From contig JABDBQ010000004.1 of assembly GCA_013288555.1 (NCBI GenBank), positions 47,070 through 111,069 on the forward strand: 64,000 nt of DNA, written 5' to 3'. Shown piece after piece: positions 48,514 through 58,260 of this stretch. Made by a program: the position numbers and the translations under genes. Each line of letters opens with the position of its first letter. Within the stretch, counting starts at the first letter, position 1. Source of the DNA: Bacteroidota bacterium (GTDB lineage: Bacteria > Bacteroidota > Bacteroidia > CAILMK01). The notes beneath the pieces were generated by a model. That model was not told where the DNA came from. It was given only the letters and a program-made list of their open reading frames with translations, and did not search any database.

Positions 48514-48733
48514 TTGTTATATATTAATATTTCAGGCATTTAAGTTGATATGTTAAAAAAAAGTTAATTTTTTTTTGTCATATCTGAATCACGAATGAAA
48601 AAAAATCATAGATTGCCTATGTCATTCCTTTAGCCAGGAGGACACAAGTTTAAAGTATTTAGAAAATTGTACACACAAATTGTGTGATGACAGGGGTTTG
48701 CACTTTTGGGAATGGACAAAAAATGATGTAGAT

Positions 48734-49597
48734 ATGAGGCAATTAAAAATCGTAAAACAGATTACAAACAGGGAACATCGTTCGCTCGATAAGTACCTCC
48801 AGGAAATTGGAACCGTAAGCATGATTACTGCTGATGAAGAAGTTGAACTTGCTATTCGCATTAAAGAAGGGGATGCTCAGGCAGTTGAACGGCTGGTAAA
48901 TGCGAACCTGCGTTTCGTGGTTTCTGTAGCTAAACAATACCAGAATCAGGGGCTTCCTTTGGGAGATCTGATCAATGAAGGGAATATGGGCCTTATAAGG
49001 GCTGCCCACCGGTTCGATCATACCCGTGGATTTAAATTCATCAGCTATGCTGTGTGGTGGATTCGTCAGTCTATTCTACAGGCACTTGCAGAACAGGCCC
49101 GAATTATCAGGTTGCCGCTGAACCGTATAGGTGCTTTAACAAAAATAAATAAGGCTGCTTCAGTACTTGAGCAAAAGTTTGAAAGAGAACCTTCGGCTGA
49201 AGAACTGGCCACTTTGCTTGAAATAGAAGTGGAACATGTTGAGGATTTTATGAAATCTTCAGGTCGACACATTTCTATTGATGCACCTGTAAGTTCCGAG
49301 GATGATAGCAGTCTTCTTTCGCTACTCCCAAATGAGGATGAGCCGGATCCTGATTCCATACTTCTTAAGGAATCCCTTCAAAGTGAGATTCATAACAGTT
49401 TGAGAATATTGAGTGAAAAAGAGCGTTCAGTGCTATGTTATTTCTTCGGAATCAGCAGGCATTCAGAACTATCACTTGAAGAAATAAGTAATAAAATGGC
49501 TCTAACGAGAGAAAGAGTTCGTCAGATAAAGGAAAAAGCCTTGCGCAAACTTAAAAATTCATCACGCACAAGAACTTTAAAAATGTACCTTGGATAG
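48734..49597 (+). CDS. rpoD: RNA polymerase sigma factor, RpoD/SigA group (short Bacteroidota type)
   Basis: 287 aa from ATG at 48734; [106 protein letters not shown]. Confidence 0.93.
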   Translation: MRQLKIVKQITNREHRSLDKYLQEIGTVSMITADEEVELAIRIKEGDAQAVERLVNANLRFVVSVAKQYQNQGLPLGDLINEGNMGLIRAAHRFDHTRGFKFISYAVWWIRQSILQALAEQARIIRLPLNRIGALTKINKAASVLEQKFEREPSAEELATLLEIEVEHVEDFMKSSGRHISIDAPVSSEDDSSLLSLLPNEDEPDPDSILLKESLQSEIHNSLRILSEKERSVLCYFFGISRHSELSLEEISNKMALTRERVRQIKEKALRKLKNSSRTRTLKMYLG

Positions 49598-49611
49598 AAT
49601 TTTACAATGTT

Positions 49612-49693
49612 CAGTCAACAGTTAGCAGTCAATAGTAATGCTAGTTTGCAATTGAGTAAACTTGGTTTACTATTGACTGCTAACTGTTTACTG
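49612..49693. repeat. Long inverted repeat (27-bp arms, one mismatch, 28-nt loop) between convergent sigma-factor and pruA genes
   Basis: cagtcaacagttagcagtcaatagtaa (49612-49638) / ttactattgactgctaactgtttactg (49667-49693); the right arm includes the pruA stop codon (49688-49690). Confidence 0.92.
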
Positions 49694-51316
49694 CAAAAAA
49701 GGATACCTATAATCGTGAGGAGGTACAAATGTTTCCTTAATAGTTCTTGGTGATACCCAACGGATAAGGTTCCAGCTTGAGCCTGCTTTATCATTTGTTC
49801 CTGATCCTCTTGCACCCCCAAATGGCTGCTGTCCTACAACTGCTCCGGTTGGCTTATCATTAATATAGAAATTGCCTGCGGATTGTGTTAGTTTTTCAGT
49901 GGCAACCACAATGCTATACCTGTCCTGGCTGAAAATAGAACCTGTAAGGGCATATGGAGAAGATTGATCTACAATATCAAGCATCTCGTCAAATTTATCA
50001 GGGTCATAGACATATACACTCAATACCGGACCGAAGATCTCTTCGCACATAGTGACATAAGTTGGGTTTTTGGCAAGAATAACCGTAGGTTCTATAAAAT
50101 AACCTTCTGATTTGTTATGTCCACCACCAATAATCACTTCAGCATCAGTACTTTTCTTTGCTTCGTCAATATAGTTTGCAATTTTATCAAATGCTTTTTC
50201 ATCAATCACTGCATTGATAAAGTTTGAGAAATCTTCAACATGTCCCATTTTGAAGCTTTTCAAATCCTCTGCAAGTTTTTCTTTAACAGTCGGCCAGATA
50301 TTAGAAGGGATATAAGCTCTTGAAGCAGCTGAGCATTTCTGTCCCTGGTATTCGAAAGCACCTCTTGCCATTGCAACGGCAACAGCTATCGGGTCGGCAG
50401 ACTGATGTGCAACAATAAAGTCTTTCCCTCCAGTTTCACCTACGATCCGCGGATATGACCTGTATTTGTGGATATTATCACCTATTTCTTTCCAAATGGT
50501 TCTGAAAACTGAAGTAGAACCGGTGAAATGTATACCACCGAAATCTTTATGCGAAAAGATAACATCTGAGCAATCTTGTCCTGAAGAATAAACCAGGTTA
50601 ATAACACCTGCCGGAAGACCTGCGGCCATAAATATTTCCATGATTACTTCAGCAGAATAGATCTGTCTTTCAGAGGCTTTCCATACAACAGTATTTCCCA
50701 TCAAAGCGGCTGATGCAGGAAGATTGCCAGCTATGGATGCAAAATTGAATGGCGTTAAGGCAAAAACAAAACCTTCCAATGGTCTGTATTCCATGCGGTT
50801 CCACATGCCGGGGGAGGAGATAGGCTGGTTCTGGTATATTTCTTTAGATGCGTATTGAACATTAAATTTCAAAAAATCAATCAGTTCGCAAGCTGCATCA
50901 ATTTCTGATTGAAAAGCATTTTTGCTTTGACAGATCATCGTCGCTGCATTCATCTTAGAACGATAAGGCCCTGCAAGGAGGTCAGCTGCTTTTAAGAAAA
51001 TGGCGGCCCTTTGCTCCCATGGCATCCTTGCCCAATCTTGCTTTGCTTTCATGGCAGCATTTATTGCCAGATGCACATCTTCTTTGCCTCCTTTATAGAA
51101 ATGACCTACTACTTTATGCCTTTCATGCGGTGGACGGATTTCAAGTTTTAATCCGTTACGAACTTCCTTGCCATCAATATACATGGGTATATCGCGCTGT
51201 TCTGAGACAGCATCTTTCAGGGCTTTTTGAAGCTCAGCTCTTTCGGGAGTACCGGGAGCATAGCTTTTTATGGGTTCGTTTACAGGAACGGGTGGTTGAA
51301 ATATTGCGTTTGACAT
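49688..51316 (-). CDS. pruA: L-glutamate gamma-semialdehyde dehydrogenase (1-pyrroline-5-carboxylate dehydrogenase)
   Basis: 542 aa from MSNAIFQPPVPVNEPIKSYAPGTPER; ALTPFNFASIAGNLPASAALMGNTVVWKAS, VGETGGKDFIVAHQSAD, GAFEYQGQKCSAASRAYIP. Confidence 0.95.
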   Translation of the reverse strand: MSNAIFQPPVPVNEPIKSYAPGTPERAELQKALKDAVSEQRDIPMYIDGKEVRNGLKLEIRPPHERHKVVGHFYKGGKEDVHLAINAAMKAKQDWARMPWEQRAAIFLKAADLLAGPYRSKMNAATMICQSKNAFQSEIDAACELIDFLKFNVQYASKEIYQNQPISSPGMWNRMEYRPLEGFVFALTPFNFASIAGNLPASAALMGNTVVWKASERQIYSAEVIMEIFMAAGLPAGVINLVYSSGQDCSDVIFSHKDFGGIHFTGSTSVFRTIWKEIGDNIHKYRSYPRIVGETGGKDFIVAHQSADPIAVAVAMARGAFEYQGQKCSAASRAYIPSNIWPTVKEKLAEDLKSFKMGHVEDFSNFINAVIDEKAFDKIANYIDEAKKSTDAEVIIGGGHNKSEGYFIEPTVILAKNPTYVTMCEEIFGPVLSVYVYDPDKFDEMLDIVDQSSPYALTGSIFSQDRYSIVVATEKLTQSAGNFYINDKPTGAVVGQQPFGGARGSGTNDKAGSSWNLIRWVSPRTIKETFVPPHDYRYPFLQ

Positions 51317-51335
51317 CTTTGTTGATTTTGAACTG

Positions 51336-51343
51336 CAAAGGTA
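51336..51343 (-). promoter_or_regulatory. Bacteroidota -7 motif TACCTTTG upstream of pruA
   Basis: CAAAGGTA on the + strand 20 bp upstream of the MSNAIF start; this also supports that start over the longer ORF. Confidence 0.5.
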
Positions 51344-51355
51344 GGGTTTGGAAAT

Positions 51356-51398
51356 GATCAATGATCAATACTAAAATGATCAATTAACAATTAACTGT
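51356..51398. repeat. Degenerate heptamer tract H11 (GATCAAT/TAACAAT class)
   Basis: gatcaat gatcaat (8-nt interruption) gatcaat taacaat taactgt upstream of pruA. Confidence 0.75.
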
Positions 51399-51445
51399 AT
51401 TTTACCTTTGAATGTTTAGATGCAAAACAAAATAAACGCAAAGAC

Positions 51446-52249
51446 TTAAAAACTATAAAAAGTCCAGCGATAGAAAATGCCGATAGAATTATATAAAAAA
51501 GGAATTTCGCTGCCAGGGGCGTCAGTAAAATAAGGTCCTGGGTCATAAGTAGCTCTGCATCCAATTTCGTGGCTATTCCCATTTTGACTTGTGAAAGAAA
51601 CTCCTGACTCTGCAAATAAAGTTAGCTTCCCGAACTTATGAGGGGGGAGGATATATTCAGTACTGGAATTTGATTCAGGAATAACCTGGGATTGAATTTC
51701 TCTATTTATATTAAAACCATAATAACATCCTAATTTCAACTCAAGGGCATGATAGCGTGCCTGGGGTTGGAATATTTTAAGCGGAATATGTGTCGATATA
51801 GCCAAAGGAACCTGGATAAAAGTCTCAGACAAGTTGAATAGGGTATAATTACTACCCACAAAGCGATAAGCTGAGGGGAAATAATTGAAAGTATTATAAT
51901 CCGGGATCATATTTACTGAATATGAAGCTATTGAAAGCCCTGAATTCAACCTGAAGACTATAGGTTCTTCTTTCCCGATTTTAAAAACATGGCCAATTTC
52001 AAATGAGGTTATCGGATTATAAGAGCCTGACAGGTTGTTGCTTAAATTAAATCTTACTTCCTGTATTATACAATATGGGTACCTGTATTCAGGAGATACA
52101 TAATTCATCCCTGCATCAATAGCAAGATAGTTTGAATGATTTAACAGTGGATCTGGGATCTGTTGCACTTTCGGGAAAACCCTGAAGCAGGAGATTAGAA
52201 TCAGAAAAAATGTAAAAAAGAAACGGGAATAAATAGAATGCTTTTTCAT
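51446..52249 (-). CDS. Hypothetical outer-membrane beta-barrel-like protein
   Basis: 267 aa; signal peptide, alternating aromatic/polar strands, C-terminal IGIFYRWTFYSF. Confidence 0.7.
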   Translation of the reverse strand: MKKHSIYSRFFFTFFLILISCFRVFPKVQQIPDPLLNHSNYLAIDAGMNYVSPEYRYPYCIIQEVRFNLSNNLSGSYNPITSFEIGHVFKIGKEEPIVFRLNSGLSIASYSVNMIPDYNTFNYFPSAYRFVGSNYTLFNLSETFIQVPLAISTHIPLKIFQPQARYHALELKLGCYYGFNINREIQSQVIPESNSSTEYILPPHKFGKLTLFAESGVSFTSQNGNSHEIGCRATYDPGPYFTDAPGSEIPFLYNSIGIFYRWTFYSF

Positions 52250-52435
52250 AAAACCAGATATTTTACCAGTTAAAAAAAGACGACTTTATAACATGACGAA
52301 TTTTTAACGGATTGGTTGCTTTCTAATTTCTGATCTATAGTTCAAGAGTATAAACCCAGTATCTTTTTCCGAACTGGGGTTACAGTTCATTCAGTATTTG
52401 AAATTCCATGCTTTCATGGATATGCCCGGCATGCA

Positions 52436-52672
52436 TCAACTCGGATGTATGCAGGGCAATTCAACAATATTATCTTTATTTGCACAGACAAATCCTTTTG
52501 AGGTAGAAAGGTTGCTTACCCATGTTGCGTCGCTATTGATATTGGATGCCATCATTGTCCAATTTTCTTCTGCTAACTGGCTCGCATACTTTCCATAAGA
52601 GAGAATTCCAAGTTTTTTAAACTCATCCTTATTGTTGAGAGTGGTTCCGCGGAAAAGGATGTTATTCGGCAT
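52436..52672 (-). CDS. Small hypothetical protein
   Basis: 78 aa; MPNNILFRGTTLNNKDEFKKLGILSYGKYASQLAEENWTMMASNINSDATWVSNLSTSKGFVCANKDNIVELPCIHPS; protein-like but not recognised. Confidence 0.4.
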   Translation of the reverse strand: MPNNILFRGTTLNNKDEFKKLGILSYGKYASQLAEENWTMMASNINSDATWVSNLSTSKGFVCANKDNIVELPCIHPS

Positions 52673-52694
52673 TTATCAAACTAACTAACGTGAT

Positions 52695-55139
52695 TCAAAT
52701 GACAATAGATAATTCCTTACCTCTTTTCCATTTGTAAATAATTTCTTTCAAATCATTGACTGTAAATGGTTTTGACAGATAGTCGTCCATGCCGGCTTCA
52801 AAACATTTGTCGCGTTCCTTCTCCATGGCATTGGCTGTTAAAGCAATAATAACCGGTTGAACCTCGAGAGCCATGCTTCTTATACTTTTTGTTGCATCAA
52901 GCCCATCCATCTCCGGCATAATCATATCCATAAGGATCATATCGTATTTTTGACGCTGAATTGACTCTATTGCTTCTAATCCATTTGCGGCTATATCTGC
53001 CTCATAACCAAACCGTTCCAGAATTTTTAATGCTATTTTCTGATTAATGATATTGTCCTCTGCAACTAGAATCCGTAATGGGACATCCATGGCCAAATCC
53101 ATAAAAGTATCCTTGGCATCCATATGACGTGAAATGGAGACGGGACGCCCCTGGTTGATGACACTGGTGATTGCATCGAAAAATGATCTTAATTTTAATG
53201 GCTTAAGTAGGACAGAAGCAAAAAGGTTTTTCCCATTATAGATTTGGTTTTCTGTGTTTCCCGCTGAACTCATTAATATGATAGGCATCTCATTTTTTGC
53301 AATTTCCCTAATAGCTATTGCAGTTTGGACACCATCCATTTCAGGCATCATCATATCGGTTATAGCAAGGTCATAAGTATTTGAACGGCAGAGTTCAATA
53401 CCTTCAGCACCACTATCGCAACATTTTGGCACCATACCAAGCTCCTCACAATATCTGTTTAAAAGAAAAAGATTTGTACTGTTATCATCAATAATGAGTA
53501 CCGATTTTCCCTGGAGGCTATCAATTGCTATGTAAGATTCCGGCGTGTAGTCTAAGGCAACTTTTGCAGGCAGGTTGAAATAAAATTCGGATCCGGTACC
53601 CTCTTTGCTTTCTACTCCAATTGCCCCACCCATCATTGAAATCAATTTAGCAGAAATAGCGAGTCCCAGGCCTGTGCCTCCATACTTCCGTGTCGTAGAC
53701 ACATCTGCCTGGGAAAACGCCTTAAAAAGACGTTCAAGTTTGTCTTCAGGAATTCCAATACCAGTATCTTTTATCTTAATATTCAGATCGTACCAGCCGG
53801 CATCAGATTTTTTTGCAGTAACGCTAATAAATATCTCGCCTTCATTTGTAAACTTTATTCCATTACTTGCCAGGTTTACAAGAATTTGACGTATTCGTGT
53901 CATATCACCTGTAAAATATTCCGGGATACCATTTTCTATAGAATATAGAAGGTCAAGATGTTTTTTGTTGGCCTCAGAAGATAAAAGATCAAACGTTTCT
54001 TCAATAACCTGTCGAATTGAAAAAGGTTGTTCTTCAAGTTCAAGTTTTCCGGCTTGTATTTTTGAAAAATCCAGGATGTCGTTAATAATGGTCAGAAGGG
54101 AATCACCACTTGTTCGTATCACATCTACAAAAGCCTTTTGGTCAGAGTTTAAAGCAGTTGTATTCAAAAGGCTTGTCATACCGATAACCCCATTCATTGG
54201 CGTTCGTATTTCATGGCTCATATTAGCAAGAAATTGCTCCTGTGCCAATTTTGCTTTTTCAGCAATTACCTTAGATTCTACAAGGCTTTTTTTAGCGTCA
54301 AGCCAGTTTGCTTCAACTTTATTTAGTGATCTTGCGTAAAACCAGATCCCAACAGAATATGCCAGAATGAAAATAATAATAACCAGGGAAACGCTAAGAT
54401 CTTCAGATAGATACCCATGAATTGCTGCCTCAAAGCGAAGCCAGCCCAATACAATTGGAAGCAATATTGCCACCGGTAAAATACGCCTGCTCAAGGAGCC
54501 ACCAAGTCTTCGTATTGTAATAACCTGCATGAAGCCTTCATTAGCGCGTACCATAAAAATACCGATACAGAGCAATAAAAAGCAGAATGCGGTATGAATA
54601 GCCATAGGGAAAAATTCACGAACGACATAAAGACTGTTTATGCTATAAATATATCCCAATATGGCAAGTATGGAAATGAGAAAACTGATGAGACTAAGCA
54701 ATTGTCCGATAACGGCCCCGAGAGCGGATTTCCTTGAAAGAAATATAAGAGATAATCCACAAAGCAAAAAATTAAAAGCAGTATTAGGGGCCATTCGATT
54801 TCCTTCAAGGCTATTTTTAAAAAGAATGGTATCGATATGACTGTCCCATCCGTTAAAAAAAATACTCAGTTTAAGTAAAGCAACTGTACAAATAATAAAT
54901 GCAATGGACACTACCAGCAAACGACCAGGTGTTTTGCTCTTAATATTCAGCAAAGCGATACCTGCAAGAATAAAAAGCAATGCAGTGACAGGACTCATTT
55001 GAACAAGCTGTGGCAATATTCGCTTGAGTATCATGATATTGAATACCCAACCAATGGTTGCAAGAATTCCAATAATAATAATGGCAAATGCGAAATACTG
55101 CCACCTGAGCCACTGACCCTGTTTTTTACCTACTATCAT
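52695..55139 (-). CDS. Hybrid sensor histidine kinase with multi-TM sensor region and two C-terminal receiver domains
   Basis: 814 aa; HisKA EQFLANMSHEIRTPMNGVIGM, HATPase DTGIGIPEDKLERLFKAFSQAD...GGTGLGLAISAKLI, REC1 VLIIDDNSTN..LAITDMMMPEMDG, REC2 ILVAEDNIINQ..MILMDMIMPEMDG. Confidence 0.95.
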   Translation of the reverse strand: MIVGKKQGQWLRWQYFAFAIIIIGILATIGWVFNIMILKRILPQLVQMSPVTALLFILAGIALLNIKSKTPGRLLVVSIAFIICTVALLKLSIFFNGWDSHIDTILFKNSLEGNRMAPNTAFNFLLCGLSLIFLSRKSALGAVIGQLLSLISFLISILAILGYIYSINSLYVVREFFPMAIHTAFCFLLLCIGIFMVRANEGFMQVITIRRLGGSLSRRILPVAILLPIVLGWLRFEAAIHGYLSEDLSVSLVIIIFILAYSVGIWFYARSLNKVEANWLDAKKSLVESKVIAEKAKLAQEQFLANMSHEIRTPMNGVIGMTSLLNTTALNSDQKAFVDVIRTSGDSLLTIINDILDFSKIQAGKLELEEQPFSIRQVIEETFDLLSSEANKKHLDLLYSIENGIPEYFTGDMTRIRQILVNLASNGIKFTNEGEIFISVTAKKSDAGWYDLNIKIKDTGIGIPEDKLERLFKAFSQADVSTTRKYGGTGLGLAISAKLISMMGGAIGVESKEGTGSEFYFNLPAKVALDYTPESYIAIDSLQGKSVLIIDDNSTNLFLLNRYCEELGMVPKCCDSGAEGIELCRSNTYDLAITDMMMPEMDGVQTAIAIREIAKNEMPIILMSSAGNTENQIYNGKNLFASVLLKPLKLRSFFDAITSVINQGRPVSISRHMDAKDTFMDLAMDVPLRILVAEDNIINQKIALKILERFGYEADIAANGLEAIESIQRQKYDMILMDMIMPEMDGLDATKSIRSMALEVQPVIIALTANAMEKERDKCFEAGMDDYLSKPFTVNDLKEIIYKWKRGKELSIVI

Positions 55140-55217
55140 TTACACACAAATATAGCCGCTGATTTTAAATAGCGATGACTAAATTAAAGAATTGAACCCC
55201 AATATTCAATTTAACAA

Positions 55218-56135
55218 TCAGGAGGTTACATTGTTTAAAAAAATCTCAATGGCACCTGCTGGTAACCAAGTTAGCCCAACTTCTTTTCTCAACCATGTAA
55301 TCTGTCTCTTGGCGTAGTTTCTTGTGTGCTGTTTGAAAAGACTTATCGCTGAATCAAGACCTATCTTACCGTCCAAGTATTCAAAGAATTCTGAATAACC
55401 TACTGTATGCAATGGTTTTAGATGACGAAATGGCAATAATTGTTTCACTTCTCCCAATAATCCTGACGCAATCATTTCGTCACAGCGTATGTCTATATTG
55501 GTGTATAAAGCAGACCTGGGAATATCTATTCCAATTTTAATCACAGAATAGCCTTTATCTTCCTGCTTGTTTTTATTCAAATATGAAGAGTATGGCTTCC
55601 CATCCGAATAACAAACTTCCAATGCCCTGATAACTCTCCTGGAATTCTCAACATCAACTATTTTAAAATATTCAGGATCTGCATCTTGAAGTGCTTCCTG
55701 AAGCCCGCTTAAACCGAGCTTTTTTTCTATTTCGCTTATTCGTCCTTTAGCTTCCTTAGTAATTTCCGGGAACTCATCTATCCCATTCAACAGCGCTTTG
55801 AAATATAAGGTAGAACCTCCTACGACAATGACTGTATCGTGAGTTTTAAATAACTCATCAATAACAGCATTTGCTCGCCTGGCAAAATGACCGGCCGTAT
55901 ATTCGTCATGAATGGAAAGATTATCTATAAAATGATGCTTTACTTCAGCAAGCTGTTCTTTTGAAGGCTTTGCCGTTCCAATATCCATTTCACGATAAAA
56001 CTGTCTTGAATCTACTGAAATGATTTCTGTATCAAATTCTTTTGCCAAACTAATAGCAAGGCTGGTTTTGCCAGAGGCTGTAGGCCCCATTATGGCAATA
56101 AGACGTTTGGGACTGGATTTTGAAGTATCAGGCAT
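55218..56135 (-). CDS. miaA: tRNA dimethylallyltransferase
   Basis: 305 aa; LIAIMGPTASGKTSLAISLAKEFDTEIISVDSRQFYREMDIGTAKPS, VVGGSTLYFKALLNGIDEFPE, HTRNYAKRQITWLRKE. Confidence 0.97.
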   Translation of the reverse strand: MPDTSKSSPKRLIAIMGPTASGKTSLAISLAKEFDTEIISVDSRQFYREMDIGTAKPSKEQLAEVKHHFIDNLSIHDEYTAGHFARRANAVIDELFKTHDTVIVVGGSTLYFKALLNGIDEFPEITKEAKGRISEIEKKLGLSGLQEALQDADPEYFKIVDVENSRRVIRALEVCYSDGKPYSSYLNKNKQEDKGYSVIKIGIDIPRSALYTNIDIRCDEMIASGLLGEVKQLLPFRHLKPLHTVGYSEFFEYLDGKIGLDSAISLFKQHTRNYAKRQITWLRKEVGLTWLPAGAIEIFLNNVTS

Positions 56136-56159
56136 TAAAAGTTTTCTCTATGAGAAATC

Positions 56160-56765
56160 TTAAAAAAAATCTTCATCGTCATGGTCGTGTTCATGACCTG
56201 TATCTTCAAGACCATCAATGTCATCTGTTTCCCAGAGCTCATCGTTATCTTCATTATCCTCATGATGGAAGAAATCCATATTTTTTATTTCGAGGTCATG
56301 TAGAAGGGCGCTATCTTCATCCGTCATCTCTTCAGGATATTTCTCAAAGGTTTCGTATTGTTTTGGTGCTTCGCCAATACTTTCAACAATTTTCGGAAAG
56401 TTTTTAGCTGGTTCGTCTGATTCGTAAACCTTGGTTACTTCCATGAAAAAGCGCCACATGAGCACAAAATCATATTCAAATACCAATTTCTGGCCTACCT
56501 CATGTTCATAATCTTTGATCTTGATATCCTTCATAATAGGTATCATTTCAGCCTCATCAGTACCCATGTTTATGAGCGTAAGTTCCACTTTCTTTTCCCA
56601 GTTATTATTGCATATAAAAAATGATGAAAGCTGGGTGGTATCAAAACCAACAGCATCAAGTACAGCAAAATGCAGGTCCTGGAAATTGGCCCCTGCGGGA
56701 ATATCTAATACCCGGAGCATTTCCGGTGCTTCTTCGTTGGTAATATTGAACCTGAGTATTTTCAT
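56160..56765 (-). CDS. Plasmid pRiA4b ORF-3-like family protein
   Basis: 201 aa; LRVLDIPAGANFQDLHFAVLDAVGFDTTQLSSFFICNNNWEKKVELTL...KLVFEYDFVLMWRFFMEV, acidic tail. Confidence 0.75.
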   Translation of the reverse strand: MKILRFNITNEEAPEMLRVLDIPAGANFQDLHFAVLDAVGFDTTQLSSFFICNNNWEKKVELTLINMGTDEAEMIPIMKDIKIKDYEHEVGQKLVFEYDFVLMWRFFMEVTKVYESDEPAKNFPKIVESIGEAPKQYETFEKYPEEMTDEDSALLHDLEIKNMDFFHHEDNEDNDELWETDDIDGLEDTGHEHDHDDEDFF

Positions 56766-56815
56766 AAATCTATTATAAAGGTAGGCAAAATAATTGCAAT
56801 ATTATTAACCAGATG

Positions 56816-58228
56816 TTAAGGATTTTTTTTCAGATGCAGTCCTAATTCTTCGCCAAGTTTTATCATAAGCGCATATGCTTCATCGTAATCATTATGAATA
56901 TCACCGTTTAATATAGCTTCTTTCAGTGCATCTTTTATGATACCGATATTTCTCGAAGGGCCTATGCCAAAGGCATCCATAATCATTTCTCCGGTGACTG
57001 GTGGTTTCCAGTTACGCAACCTATCCTTTTCTTCAACCTCGCATATCTTTTCCCATACTTCATCAAAACGATTGATATAACGTTTTACTTTATCAGGGTT
57101 TTTAGAAGTAACATCAGCTTTGCATAACAACAACAATTCTTCAATATCATCCTCGGCTTCTACAATAATCCTTCGAATGGCAGAATCGCTGACTTCATGT
57201 GTCAAAGCAATAGGACGAAGATGTAAAAGCACCAGTTTCTGAACATATTTCATATGCTCATTTAAAGGCAATTTCAGTTTCTTGAAAATATATGGAACCA
57301 TCCGGGCTCCAATAACCTCATGACCATGAAATGTAAAACCCTCTTTAATATCGAAACGTTGTGATGCGGGCTTGCCTATATCATGCAGGATGGCAGCCCA
57401 GCGCAGCCAGAGGTTGTCGCTCATTTTAGCTACGTTATCCAGTACCTGCAGGGTGTGGTAAAAATTATCCTTATGAGATTTATTATCTACAGTGCTAACA
57501 CCTTTAAGGGTAACCAGCTCGGGCAGTATAATATCCAATAAACCGCATTCTTCCAATAAGATAAATCCAATTGAGGGAACCGGTGACAAAATAATTTTAT
57601 TCAGTTCATCTGTAATTCGTTCCTGGGAAACAATGGATAACCTGTCGCAATTGTGTTTGATGGCTTCATAAGTATCATAAGCAAGCCTGTAATTGAGCTG
57701 ACTTGCGAATCTGATACCTCGCATCATGCGCAACGGATCATCGGAGAAGGTAATGTCAGGGTTGAGTGGGGTGCGCAGTACTTTGTCATCAAGGTCTTTT
57801 TTACCATTGAAAAGATCAATGATTTCGCCCTTGTTTTCCTGGTTCAGACTCACTGCCAGTGTGTTGATCGTAAAATCGCGCCTCGCCAGGTCGTCTTCGA
57901 GGGTTCCGGCTACCACTTCAGGTTTTCTGCTGTTTTCCGCGTACGATTCTTTTCGGGCACCAACAAATTCAATATCAAGATCATGCAGGCTTAATTGTGC
58001 CGTACCAAAAGTTTTAAAAATACTTAGCCTTGATTCGGAATGGCATTCGCGGGCGACTTCTGAGGCAAAAGCAACGCCGTCACCAATCACAAGGATATCA
58101 ATATCTTTTACCGGACGTCCAAGGAAATGATCCCGCACGGCACCTCCAACAATATAAGCAGGTATATTGAGCCGGTGCGATACCGATTCAACGGATTTTA
58201 ATACAGGGTAATTGAAAAATGTATCCAA
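56816..58228 (-). CDS. cca: CCA tRNA nucleotidyltransferase with HD domain
   Basis: 470 aa; AYIVGGAVRDHFLGRPVKDIDILVIGDG, RRDFTINTLAVSL, DDPLRMMRGIRFASQL, RWAAILHDIGKPASQRF. Confidence 0.93.
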   Translation of the reverse strand: MDTFFNYPVLKSVESVSHRLNIPAYIVGGAVRDHFLGRPVKDIDILVIGDGVAFASEVARECHSESRLSIFKTFGTAQLSLHDLDIEFVGARKESYAENSRKPEVVAGTLEDDLARRDFTINTLAVSLNQENKGEIIDLFNGKKDLDDKVLRTPLNPDITFSDDPLRMMRGIRFASQLNYRLAYDTYEAIKHNCDRLSIVSQERITDELNKIILSPVPSIGFILLEECGLLDIILPELVTLKGVSTVDNKSHKDNFYHTLQVLDNVAKMSDNLWLRWAAILHDIGKPASQRFDIKEGFTFHGHEVIGARMVPYIFKKLKLPLNEHMKYVQKLVLLHLRPIALTHEVSDSAIRRIIVEAEDDIEELLLLCKADVTSKNPDKVKRYINRFDEVWEKICEVEEKDRLRNWKPPVTGEMIMDAFGIGPSRNIGIIKDALKEAILNGDIHNDYDEAYALMIKLGEELGLHLKKNP

Positions 58229-58260
58229 AATAAAAGAAAAATAACGTAATCAGCTTATTT

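Noticed and set aside
49615-49821. 68-aa minus-strand ORF with repeated LLTANC/LAVNS-like residues
   Set aside because: Spans the 49612-49693 inverted repeat and overlaps the pruA 3' end in another frame.
56160-56765. pRiA4b ORF-3-like protein as evidence of a plasmid or IS insertion
   Set aside because: The family is widespread on chromosomes and here sits between miaA and cca with normal spacing; no mobile-element context.
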